Positions 1-8,201 of a stretch of DNA of 64,000 nt are shown piece by piece. The notes under the pieces were generated by a model that did not search any database, was not told the origin of the DNA, and worked only from the letters and a program-made list of their open reading frames with translations. The stretch's first letter is position 1, and every line of letters begins with the position of its first letter. This DNA is from Nageia nagi (lineage: Eukaryota > Pinophyta): assembly GCA_050084985.1 (NCBI GenBank), contig JBITNC010000001.1, positions 99,634,001-99,698,000 on the forward strand, in the 5' to 3' direction. Both the position numbers and the translations under genes were made by a program.

Positions 1-600
1 ACTCTCCCAACCCTTCAATTTTATCTTCCATAGACTCACCAAAGCAAGCATGTACATCTAGATAATGTTTGTGAGTCTTCTTTCTATGCCTAGCTAGATA
101 TTCAGTTTTGGCACCCATAGATTCTAAAAAATTATCATCATTTTTAAATAAGTCTATAGCATGCATTGCACTTCATCATCTATTTCACATTTAATAATAA
201 ATTAATTTTGATCATATCTTACCTATTCATCTTCTTGCATTAATTATAGATAACTAACCTGACCATCATGACCATATCCATCATATGAAATGATGCAACA
301 TTTGTTTTTCTCCATGATTTCCTCTAGAGAGGATTGCCAATGATCTTTACGGATCCTAGAGGAGTGTGGATGGTCCTTTTTTTGAGCCTCCTTCTATTTT
401 TCCAAGTCTCTCTTTGAACTGATGTTATTGACATTCATGATGGTGTATGAACCAAACCTAATATCCTTGATGTTAATTCTCTATAATGTTTTTCTATAGA
501 TTTGATCTTTCTTAGCTAGGATAGCCTCATCTTCCACATCATATAGAATAAATCTCTTAGCGAGAACATAATTGCACTACTTGGATATATGTTCATCTAC
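1..600 (-). pseudogene. E1 post-protease pol linker remnant
   Basis: Immediately downstream of the protease on the minus strand. One frame from about 170 down to 1 reads as a coherent polar protein stretch (AMHAIDLFKNDDNFLESMG and onward) with no stop before the edge, so pol coding sequence seems to continue to the left. The 200-580 part is interrupted by stops. No reverse transcriptase motif is visible here. The identification rests on position in the element. Confidence 0.45.
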
Positions 601-1158
601 TTATACTTTGTAAACACTTCTTTTAGAACAAAACTTGAAACATCTATGCAAAGTGGATGCTACCCCTTCCATGTCATCTATCCAAGGTCTTCCAAGAATG
701 AAATTAAAATAAGGTTTTTCATATGTAATGTAGAAGAGGGTTTGAAGTACCTTATTTCCTACCTTGATTGGAAGTGTGATGATTCTTGCACATTTCTTTA
801 GAATACCATAAAACCCCTTAATTCTCATGGTAGTCTCTTCTCTTGGAGGTAATAAATCTAGATCAAACTATGAAAGCAAGTAAGTGGTGGTAATATTCAA
901 AGCTACCCCACCATCTATCAATGATCTTTTAACTATATTGCTAAAGATATTCACTTCAATAAATAATGGTGAATGTAACCAAATTACATTCTTTCTAGGC
1001 CTTTCACTAGGATGAAAGGTGATAACATCTCCTTTACTCCATATTTCTACCTTTTTCACAAAAGCAATGATTGGGATGTTCCTATCTATGTGACTATTCT
1101 TGAAAATATGATTCATCATTTCTCTATGAGGTTCTAAAATTTGAAGTAATTCAAACAA
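601..1158 (-). pseudogene. E1 retroviral-type aspartyl protease (Ty3/gypsy), degraded
   Basis: The protease would cleave the Gag-Pol polyprotein inside the particle. Two minus-strand segments cover it. The first (868-1158) ends with LIDGGVALNI, the active-site region, where the usual D-[ST]-G triad has become D-G-G. The second (601-828) carries the C-terminal flap and fold, ending in FILGRPWIDDMEGVASTLH, which matches the ILGRPW hallmark of plant gypsy proteases. Stops and a frame break separate the two segments around 829-867. The copia array inserted about 45 bp upstream of this reading frame, in the gag-protease linker. The family assignment is firm; the enzyme is dead. Confidence 0.85.
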
Positions 1159-1197
1159 ACTAACCTTGGATTATGTATTCTTGAGTTTCTCAATGAG

Positions 1198-1202
1198 GTT
1201 AA
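1198..1202. repeat. Left target-site duplication of the copia array (GTTAA)
   Basis: GTTAA directly precedes the TG that starts the first LTR at 1203. The same pentamer follows the CA that ends the third LTR at 12869. A 5-bp duplication is the normal footprint of an LTR-element integrase. No such duplication separates the inner copies. Confidence 0.93.
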
Positions 1203-1239
1203 TGTTGAGCATGTGTGATTGAGAAGTGTAATTGTAATT

Positions 1240-2250
1240 GTTGTCAACAAGGTATTGATCGGGTTCCGGAGGTATTGACCGGGTTCCGGAGGCTTGAAAG
1301 AATTCCGGAATTGAGAAGTGTGATTGTAATAGTTGTTAACAAGACTGTGATCAGATTCTGGAGGTTTGACCGGGTTCCGGAGGTGCTGAGTGATTGAGAT
1401 GTTGTCAATACGTGATTTTGGTAAAGCCGGGGTTAAGTAAACAAAGAGTTCCGGAAGTGAAGTGTGCTTGTTTGATCAGTTTCCGGAGGTGAAATAAAGA
1501 GTGATAGAACAAGGTGTTGATCGCATTCCGAAAGTGAAGTGTGATTGATTGACCGGGTTCCAGAGGATTAACTAAGTTCCGGAAGTGAAGAGTGACTGTA
1601 TAGATCGGGTTCCGGAGGTTTGACTATGTTCCGGAAGAGAGTGTGATTGGTTGATCTAGTTCCGGAAGAAGATGACGTCAGTGATTTCAGGTCTTCACTT
1701 AAATCCGGAGTCCGGAAGTGATGAGGTCAGCAAGGAGCGATCAAAGAGCCGGAGCCAAGAGAGTAAAACATTCCGGAAGCAAGAGATGACATCACCAGGA
1801 GAACGATGCTCACATTTGTGAATACAACCGGCGTCCGGAAGAAATGAGGTCAGCAAAGAGTGATAAAAGAGTCCGGAGATAAAAGTCTGGAAATGATGAC
1901 ATCATGAGGAAAGCGTTATACTCTATTTCCGGAGTCCGGAAGCGATGACATCATGATGCAGAGTTCAAAAGTCCGGAGGTAAAGGTCCGGAGACAAAAGT
2001 CCGGAGGTCAAGGTCCGGAGATAAAGATCCGGAGATACACGTCCAAAGATAGAAGTCCGGAAATGATGACGTCATGCGAGAAGCGTTATACTCTATTTCC
2101 GGAGTCCGGAGGATGATGACATCACAATGTATACAGGAAACATCCGGTAAGCGAGGAAAAGAGTCCGAAATTATCAGAAAAGCTATTGAAGAAGACAAAG
2201 GGTCCAGAATCGTAAGAAATACCATAATGAAGAATAAAAGAGTCCGGAAT
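1240..2250 (+). promoter_or_regulatory. U3 motif field of LTR1: about 27 TCCGG plus six TGACRTCA sites
   Basis: I count about 27 TCCGG words in about 1 kb. Six are extended to TTCCGGAA (1303, 1449, 1577, 1629, 1660, 1771). Two perfect TGACGTCA palindromes (1673-1680, 2067-2074) and four TGACATCA variants (1787, 1897, 1946, 2117) are interspersed. TGACGTCA is the classical core bound by plant TGA/CRE-type bZIP factors, and TTCnnGAA is a two-module heat-shock-element core. Regulatory function is inference. The same field occurs in LTR2 (about 5972-6983) and LTR3 (about 10706-11716), at offsets of 4733 and 9466. Confidence 0.6.
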
Positions 2251-2480
2251 TAGCTGAAATCCATGGAGAAAGAAGTATACCTGTCTAAATAACTCTGTTT
2301 GAGAAATGGAAGCATTCGTCAGTTACAAACAAGGATTCTGTTGATAACGTATAATGGTAGGAACAGTTTCCTGGAGTGTTATTGATGCGTAACGGTTAAG
2401 TACAGGAATGATGTGAAGAATGAAAAAAAGAAAAGGAGCAGAGAGTTGCAGCGGGGATCAGAAGAGTAGAAGTTATGAGT

Positions 2481-2635
2481 GCACAGCTCGAGGAGAGTAG
2501 TAGCTAAGATTGCACAGCTCGAGGAGAGTAGAAGTAATGAGTGCACAGCTCAAGGAGAGAAGAAGTAATGAGTGCACAGCTCAAGGATAGAAGAAGTTAT
2601 GAGTGCACAGCTCGAGGAGAGTAGTAGCTGAGAGT
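2481..2635 (+). repeat. 31-bp tandem repeat, five copies, in LTR1 U3
   Basis: GCACAGCTC recurs at 2481, 2512, 2543, 2574 and 2605, an exact 31-bp period. Each unit continues with a purine-rich stretch such as GAGGAGAGTAGAAG. The block ends about 40 bp before the TATA box, a typical place for an enhancer-like repeat. GCACAGCTC with GAG next to it also gives a small AGCTC/GAG self-complementarity. Confidence 0.85.
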
Positions 2636-2677
2636 TTACAGCTAAAGGAATAAGTGAAGCAAGTAGTGGGACATGCA

Positions 2678-2685
2678 TATATAAG
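2678..2685 (+). promoter_or_regulatory. TATA box of LTR1
   Basis: TATATAAG in a GC-richer context, following the 31-bp repeats. A start site near 2705-2715 would put the hairpin array (2941-3219) and the primer-binding site (3406) in the transcript leader. Conserved in all three LTRs. Confidence 0.6.
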
Positions 2686-2940
2686 AGTTGGTTTCTAGGT
2701 GTAAAAGGTGTGGGATGAAAAAGGGTGAAAAGAGGCAAAGTGTGTGCGGAGTGTGTGATGAGAAGTGCGTGAAGTAAAGTATGCAAACGCAGGTAATTGC
2801 ATGAGTGTGATGAGCAGAGAAGTGAGTGAAAGCAAGGCTGTGTGTAAAGTGAAGTATCCGAAGTGTATGCCGTGAGCATTAGAGCTAGACCATTGAGGGT
2901 CTTCTAGAACTGTATTCTTTCTTTCATCTTGAATGATGTC

Positions 2941-3219
2941 TCAAGTGGGTGCTTGATAAGTGGTAGTTGGTGCTACCCTTCACAGTTGGTGCTGTGAGTT
3001 TGAGAGCTGGAGTTGGTGCTCCAGGCAGTTGGTGCTGCTATTCTCAGAGTGGTAGTTGGTGCTACCCTTCACAGTTGGTGCTGTGAGTTTGAGAGCTGGA
3101 GTTGGTGCTCCAGGCAGTTGGTGCTGCCATTCTCAGAGTGGTAGTCGGTGCTACCCTTCACAGTTGGTGCTGTGACTCTGTAAGCTTTCTTTAATGGCTG
3201 GATTTGGATTGGTGTCCAA
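2941..3219 (+). other. TTGGTG hairpin array in LTR1 (12 hairpins, six stem types)
   Basis: Twelve short inverted repeats share a 6-nt loop: TTGGTG in ten, TGGGTG in the first and TCGGTG in the tenth. Stems: TCAAG/CTTGA (2941-2956); GGTAG/CTACC (2962-2977, 3051-3066, 3140-3155); CACAG/CTGTG (2981-2996, 3070-3085, 3159-3174); CTGGAG/CTCCAG (3007-3024, 3096-3113); GCAG/CTGC (3025-3038) and GGCAG/CTGCC (3113-3128); TTGGA/TCCAA (3204-3219). The middle is an 89-bp unit repeated about 2.3 times, but the stems within a unit differ in sequence while each stays self-complementary. By position it lies downstream of the TATA box and upstream of the primer site, so it should be leader RNA. Function is unknown. 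Confidence 0.85.
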
Positions 3220-3405
3220 GCAGTCATATTCGGGGATGTAGCCAATCTGGTGAACCTCGTTACATCTGGTGTTGTGTGATGTACTGGTGTGATTGCTTAG
3301 TTTTCTCTAGTTTTTAATCTATCGTTATTTAAGAAGATTAAATTGATTATTTTTATATATACTGATTCACCCCCCCCCTCTCAGTGTCACTCAAAGTCCA
3401 ACAAT

Positions 3406-3418
3406 TGGTATCAGAGCC
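3406..3418 (+). other. Primer-binding site, unit 1 (initiator methionine tRNA)
   Basis: TGGTATCAGAGCC starts 3 nt after the LTR1 end. It is complementary to the 3' end of plant initiator methionine tRNA and is the usual copia minus-strand primer site. Confidence 0.92.
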
Positions 3419-3467
3419 AAGTTCCTACTCAGGCTATAACAGCTAAGGAGATCCGGGTAGTGGCACT

Positions 3468-5108
3468 ATGGCAAGCGGAGAAGGTTTCTCATCTAACAAG
3501 GCACCTCTCTTTGATGGAAACAATTATGCTTTCTGGAAAATTCGAATGAAGACTTATCTCAGTGCATTGGGATTTGGCACTTGGAATGTGGTTAAAAGAG
3601 GTTACACTCCTCCCCCTACAGGTCCCTCAGATGAAGCAGAAAGAAAGGCATTTGAATATGATGCCAAAGCAAGAAATGCTCTAATGTGTGGTCTTGTGGA
3701 CAACGAACTGGTGAAAGTTATGGCATGCAAATCTGCTAAAGAAATGTGGAAAAAGTTGAAAAGCATTCACGAAGGAGATGACAAAGTTAAGGAAGCAAAA
3801 CTCCAAACTCATAGAGCTCAATTTGAAGGTCTAAAGATGAATGAAGATGAAACCATCGAAGCCTACATGCTAAGAGTAAATGAAATTACTAATGCAATCA
3901 GAGGTCTTGGAGAAGAAATTGAAGATCACGTCATCGTAAAAAAGGTACTGCGATCTCTCACATCTCGCTTTGATTCAAAAGTGTCTGCAATTGAAGAAGC
4001 AAAAAATTTGAAAACTTTCAGCATGGATGAATTGCATGGATCACTAACTGCTTATGAAATGAGGATCGGAAAAACAAAACCTTCAGAAAAGGAAGCAGCG
4101 TTTAAAACCAGTAACAGTACCAAAGCCAAAGTGGATTCTGACGATGAGGAACAATCGGATGAAGCAGAGGCAAATTTCATTAGAAAGCTAAAAAGGGGAA
4201 AAGGTAAATATAAAGGCAAGCTACCGATTAAGTGTTTTAACTGTGGTGGTATTGGTCATTTCATTTCAAAATGCCCATATAGAAAAACTGATAAAGATGA
4301 TCAAGAATCATATTTTGAGAAAAACCATAAAATGAAATCTCTTGCTCAAAATAGAAGGTCAAATAGACAGAGATTCACATCTAGAAATGAAGGCTCCACT
4401 GATGATGGTTCCAGTAGTGAATCAGAAAAGGAATACAATGGAGCATCGTTTATGGCATTTGAAGAGAAACTGAATAAAGATAGTCAAAATGACCAAAAAC
4501 ATAAAAAGGAAGAGACAGATGAAGAAACTGACGGCGAGATTGAGTATGATCTTGAAGAAGAACTAATAACAGCATTGAAAGAACTGGAGAAAGAAATAAA
4601 GAAAAACGAAAGACTCTCAAAAGGGCTTGATGATGCAAGTAATACTATAGAAAACTTAAAAATAGAAGTGGAAGAATCTAAGAGAATAAATGAGAGTCTG
4701 GAGGAACAGCTTCTTGTGAAAGTTAAAACTTGCAGTATGCTTGAAGAAGAAATAACTGGGCTGCGTGTGCAACTAGAAGAAGTCACCAAGAAAATCAGTT
4801 CGTTTGAATACCTAGAAGGAAGGTCAACTAAACTTAGTGAAATCATTAACAGTCAAAGAATATTCTCTGATAAATCTGGTCTGGGATATGAACAAGGACA
4901 ATCTTCCCATGACACAAAAAGAGAAGACATAAAAGAAACCAAGAAGAAGGAAGGTGGCTCAGAACTGGAGGATGATGGCTTCACTCAAGTCCATTCCAAA
5001 AGAAGACCCTATGCAGGACCAAGAAGTACTCAGCAACATAATAGATATATCCATTCCTTCAATGGGTACTGTTTCAAGTGCAATGAGTATGGACACAAGA
5101 TTTTTTAA
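3468..5108 (+). CDS. gag: Copia-type Gag of unit 1 (546 aa, ends inside a zinc knuckle)
   Basis: Gag forms the virus-like particle and packages element RNA. The first ATG after the primer site opens the frame. Residues from about 15 (LFDGNNYAFWKIRMKTYL) to 205 match the UBN2-type gag of plant copia elements. A CCHC knuckle, CFNCGGIGHFISKCP, starts at residue 256. Residues 350-460 are Glu/Lys-rich and probably coiled coil. A second knuckle (CFKCNEYGHK) begins at residue 535, but the frame ends at a TAA (5106-5108) one codon before its last Cys. The same frame then reads on, through a third knuckle, into the protease stub. The stop is identical in unit 2. This is the only long intact coding frame in the window. 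Confidence 0.88.
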   Translation: MASGEGFSSNKAPLFDGNNYAFWKIRMKTYLSALGFGTWNVVKRGYTPPPTGPSDEAERKAFEYDAKARNALMCGLVDNELVKVMACKSAKEMWKKLKSIHEGDDKVKEAKLQTHRAQFEGLKMNEDETIEAYMLRVNEITNAIRGLGEEIEDHVIVKKVLRSLTSRFDSKVSAIEEAKNLKTFSMDELHGSLTAYEMRIGKTKPSEKEAAFKTSNSTKAKVDSDDEEQSDEAEANFIRKLKRGKGKYKGKLPIKCFNCGGIGHFISKCPYRKTDKDDQESYFEKNHKMKSLAQNRRSNRQRFTSRNEGSTDDGSSSESEKEYNGASFMAFEEKLNKDSQNDQKHKKEETDEETDGEIEYDLEEELITALKELEKEIKKNERLSKGLDDASNTIENLKIEVEESKRINESLEEQLLVKVKTCSMLEEEITGLRVQLEEVTKKISSFEYLEGRSTKLSEIINSQRIFSDKSGLGYEQGQSSHDTKREDIKETKKKEGGSELEDDGFTQVHSKRRPYAGPRSTQQHNRYIHSFNGYCFKCNEYGHKIF

Positions 5109-5612
5109 TGTAAGTATAATATCACTCCAAGAACCTTTGTTACTAGGAATGCATTCGGTCCACTAGTGGAGTATCCTGTTGAATGTTACAAATGTCATGA
5201 ATTTGGACACATTGCCAGATTCTGCAGAAGTAATCATGGCATGAGGTTCTTCCCACGGAGACAATTTCCCTCCATGAGACAGAATAAACAGTTTCAACGC
5301 AGTCATCCACAAGAAGAAGAAAAGTGTAATAAAAAACAAGGAGCTGAAACAAAAGTAAAACAAGTCTGGAAAGAAAAGGAGAAACCCAGAGAGGATAAAG
5401 AGTCCTTGGTTGCTCAAACAGAATTAAAAGCTCAAAACAAACCATCACCATGGATACTAGACAGCGGATGCTCAAGTCACATGGCAGGTGACAAGAAGAA
5501 ATTTCAAAAACTACAGGAATATGAAGGTGGGACAGTTAGATTTGGAAATGATGATTGGTTTTGGCATAAGAGCAGTAAGAGATATGCCCAGTGTCAGCAA
5601 ACCAATAGATGA
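5109..5612 (+). pseudogene. Unit 1 Gag C-terminus and protease stub, in frame after the TAA
   Basis: The frame continues from the gag stop with no shift. It gives the missing Cys of knuckle 2 (CKYN), a complete third knuckle (CYKCHEFGHIARFC, about 5190-5232), a Lys/Glu-rich linker, and the start of a copia aspartyl protease with the active-site motif WILDSGCSSHM (5449-5481). After VRFGNDD the protease is cut off by a deletion junction near 5550 and the frame soon ends. Without the C-terminal half the enzyme cannot fold. Expression would need read-through or an internal start. Confidence 0.8.
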
Positions 5613-5745
5613 TATTTGTGATTCATGCAACACCGACCTATGCGGACAAATAAAAACATAGAGTGTAAATAGAGATAAGTATTTTATTCTGTTCATATTT
5701 GATTATTCAAGCTAGGAGTTGTCTTTCTCAAGCATTAGCTAGTTC
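5554..5745 (+). pseudogene. Unit 1 GAG-pre-integrase and integrase remnant
   Basis: In the +1 frame relative to the protease stub, RDMPSVSKPIDDICDSC is the end of the GAG-pre-integrase domain with its CxxC. TDLCG follows, the region of the first catalytic Asp of a copia integrase, and then KYFILFI. Stops (TAG near 5659 and 5714) interrupt it and the rest of integrase, reverse transcriptase and RNase H are gone. So the element was trimmed by at least two internal deletions, one inside the protease and one inside integrase. Confidence 0.72.
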
Positions 5746-5922
5746 TGGACGTCACATTCTCAGGGGAAGTGCTTCTGTGGATCCTGTATTTACTACTAAT
5801 TTTCTGAGAATGTCCTGTATGGACTCAGGGGGAGTCTGTAAGTGCCCTTTGTTATTGTTGACAAAGGGGGAGAGAAAAGTCCCGATCATGGTGTCTGATC
5901 GAATGGTGTTGCCAACAATTCC

Positions 5923-5934
5923 AAAGGGGGAGAT
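5923..5934 (+). other. Polypurine tract, unit 1
   Basis: AAAGGGGGAGAT directly before the TG of LTR2. It is the plus-strand primer of reverse transcription and matches the usual copia GGGGGAGATTG junction. Confidence 0.9.
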
Positions 5935-7213
5935 TGTTGAGCATGTGTGATTGAGAAGTGTAATTGTAATTGTTGTCAACAAGGTATTGATCGGGTTCCC
6001 GGAGGTATTGACCGGGTTTCGGAGGCTTGAAAGAATTCCGGAATTGAGAAGTGTGATTGTAATAGTTGTTAACAAGACTGTGATCAGATTCTGGAGGTTT
6101 GACCGGGTTCCGGAGGTGCTGAGTGATTGAGATGTTGTCAATACGTGATTTTGGTAAAGCCGGGGTTAAGTAAACAAAGAGTTCTGGAAGTGAAGTGTGC
6201 TTGTTTGATCAGTTTCCGGAGGTGAAATAAAGAGTGATAGAACAAGGTGTTGATCGCATTCCGAAAGTGAAGTGTGATTGATTGACCGGGTTCCGGAGGA
6301 TTAACTAAGTTCTGAAAGTGAAGAGTGACTGTATAGATCAGGTTCCAGAGGTTTGACTGTGTTCCGGAAGAGAGTGTGATTGGTTGATCTAGTTCCGGAA
6401 GAAGATGACGTCAGTGATTTCGGGTCTTCACTTAAATCCGGAGTCCGGAAGTGATGAGGTCAGCAAGGAGCGATCAAAGAGCCGGAGCCAAGAGAGTAAA
6501 ACATTCCAGAAGCAAGAGATGACATCACCAGGAGAACGATGCTCACATTTGTGAATACAACCGGCGTCCGGAAGAAATGAGGTCAGCAAAGAGTGATAAA
6601 AGAGTCCGGAGATAAATGTCTGGAAATGATGACATCATGAGGAAAGCGTTATACTCTATTTCCGGAGTCCGGAAGCGATGACATCATGATGCAGAGTTCA
6701 AAAGTCCGGAGGTAAAGGTCCGGAGACAAAAGTCCGGAGGTCAAGGTCCGGAGATAAAGATCCGGAGATACACGTCCAAAGATAGAAGTCCGGAAATGAT
6801 GACGTCATGCGAGAAGTGTTATACTCTATTTCCGGAGTCCGGAGGATGATGACATCACAATGTATACAGGAAACATCCGGTAAGCGAGGAAAAGAGTCCG
6901 AAATTATCAGAAAAGCTATTGAAGAAGACAAAGGGTCCAGAATCGTAAGAAATACCATAATGAAGAATAAAAGAGTCCAGAATTAGCTGAAATCCATGGA
7001 GAAAGAAGTATACCTGTCTAAACAACTCTGTTTGAGAAATGGAAGCATTCGTCAGTTACAAACAAGGATTCTGTTGATAACGTATAATGGTAGGAACAGT
7101 TTCCTGGAGTGTTATTGATGCGTAACGGTTAAGTACAGGAATGATGTGAAGAATGAAAAAAAGAAAAGGAGCAGAGAGTTGCAGCGGGGATCAGAAGAGT
7201 AGAAGTTATGAGT

Positions 7214-7368
7214 GCACAGCTCGAGGAGAGTAGTAGCTGAGATTGCACAGCTCGAGGAGAGTAGAAGTAATGAGTGCACAGCTCAAGGAGAGAAGAAGTA
7301 ATGAGTGCACAGCTCAAGGATAGAAGAAGTTATGAGTGCACAGCTCGAGGAGAGTAGTAGCTGAGAGT
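7214..7368 (+). repeat. 31-bp tandem repeat, five copies, in LTR2 U3
   Basis: Same five-copy block as in LTR1, shifted by 4733 bp, with the same unit order. Copy number has not changed since the LTRs separated. Confidence 0.85.
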
Positions 7369-7410
7369 TTACAGCTAAAGGAATAAGTGAAGCAAGTAGT
7401 GGGACATGCA

Positions 7411-7418
7411 TATATAAG
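7411..7418 (+). promoter_or_regulatory. TATA box of LTR2
   Basis: TATATAAG at the position equivalent to 2678 in LTR1. It would drive transcription of internal unit 2. Confidence 0.55.
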
Positions 7419-7674
7419 AGTTGGTTTCTAGGTGTAAAAGGTGTGGGATGAAAAAGGGTGAAAAGAGGCAAAGTGTGTGCGGAGTGTGTGATGAGAAGTG
7501 CGTGAAGTAAAGTATGCAAACGCAGGTAATTGCATGAGTGTGATGAGCAGAGAAGTGAGTGAAAGCAAGTGCTGTGTGTAAAGTGAAGTATCCGAAGTGT
7601 ATGCCGTGAGCATTAGAGCTAGACCATTGAGGGTCTTCTAGAACTGTATTCTTTCTTTCATCTTGAATGATGTC

Positions 7675-7953
7675 TCAAGTGGGTGCTTGATAAGTGGTAG
7701 TTGGTGCTACCCTTCACAGTTGGTGCTGTGAGTTTGAGAGCTGGAGTTGGTGCTCCAGGCAGTTGGTGCTGCTATTCTCAGAGTGGTAGTTGGTGCTACC
7801 CTTCACAGTTGGTGCTGTGAGTTTGAGAGCTGGAGTTGGTGCTCCAGGCAGTTGGTGCTGCCATTCTCAGAGTGGTAGTCGGTGCTACCCTTCACATTTG
7901 GTGCTGTGACTCTGTAAGCTTTCTTTAATGGCTGGATTTGGATTGGTGTCCAA
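7675..7953 (+). other. TTGGTG hairpin array in LTR2
   Basis: Same twelve-hairpin array as LTR1, offset 4734. One difference affects pairing: the eleventh hairpin reads CACATTTGGTGCTGTG, so the G next to the loop is lost and its innermost pair is broken. This middle copy is the 5' LTR leader for unit 2. Confidence 0.85.
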
Positions 7954-8139
7954 GCAGTCATATTCGGGGATGTAGCCAATCTGGTGAACCTCGTTACATC
8001 TGGTGTTGTGTGATGTACTGGTGTGATTGCTTAGTTTTCTCTAGTTTTTAATCTATCGTTATTTAAGAAGATTAAATTGATTATTTTTATATATACTGAT
8101 TCACCCCCCCCCTCTCAGTGTCACTCAAAGTCCAACAAT

Positions 8140-8152
8140 TGGTATCAGAGCC
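8140..8152 (+). other. Primer-binding site, unit 2
   Basis: Identical TGGTATCAGAGCC following LTR2. Its presence shows the middle LTR can act as a complete 5' LTR. Confidence 0.92.
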
Positions 8153-8201
8153 AAGTTCCTACTCAGGCTATAACAGCTAAGGAGATCCGGGTAGTGGCAC
8201 T

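Larger units (their letters stand above)
1203..3403 (+). repeat. Copia array LTR1 (2201 bp)
   Basis: Starts TGTTGAGCATG and ends AAGTCCAACA. In order it holds a U3 crowded with TCCGG and TGACRTCA motifs (about 1240-2250), five 31-bp repeats (2481-2635), a TATA box (2678), a hairpin array (2941-3219) and a C9 run at 3370-3378. Nearly half as long again as the 1.5-kb LTRs elsewhere in the window and almost as long as its own internal region. No conserved protein was found inside; the open frames on the minus strand are by-products of composition. Confidence 0.95.
5935..8137 (+). repeat. Copia array LTR2, the shared middle LTR (2203 bp)
   Basis: Same boundaries and internal order as LTR1. It is 2 bp longer because of an extra C near the start (GTTCCCGGAGG) and an extra T near AAGTGCTG, which LTR3 also has. 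It serves as 3' LTR of unit 1 and 5' LTR of unit 2: a purine tract abuts its left end and a primer-binding site follows its right end. Private changes are mostly C-to-T or G-to-A inside CCGG. Confidence 0.95.

Noticed and set aside
1965-2225. Open frame of 86 codons on the minus strand of each copia LTR, plus 60- to 130-codon Ser/Leu/His-rich frames around 2550-2879, 7283-7519 and 12016-12252
   Set aside because: Their wording comes from TCCGG-rich and purine-rich repeats read on the wrong strand. No domain, and codons follow the DNA repeats.
2941-3219. Hairpin array as a CRISPR array, tRNA cluster or microRNA precursor
   Set aside because: Plant context, no spacers, stems of only 4-6 bp, no tRNA boxes and far too short for a microRNA stem.
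4450-4846. Ser-rich minus-strand frames opposite gag (also 9184-9579)
   Set aside because: Mirror of the Glu/Lys-rich coiled-coil codons of Gag.
5935-8137. LTR2 as a clear mosaic of LTR3 (left) and LTR1 (right)
   Set aside because: Some sites fit (LTR1-private changes on the left, LTR3-private on the right), but LTR3-private changes also occur on the left. Not resolvable by eye.
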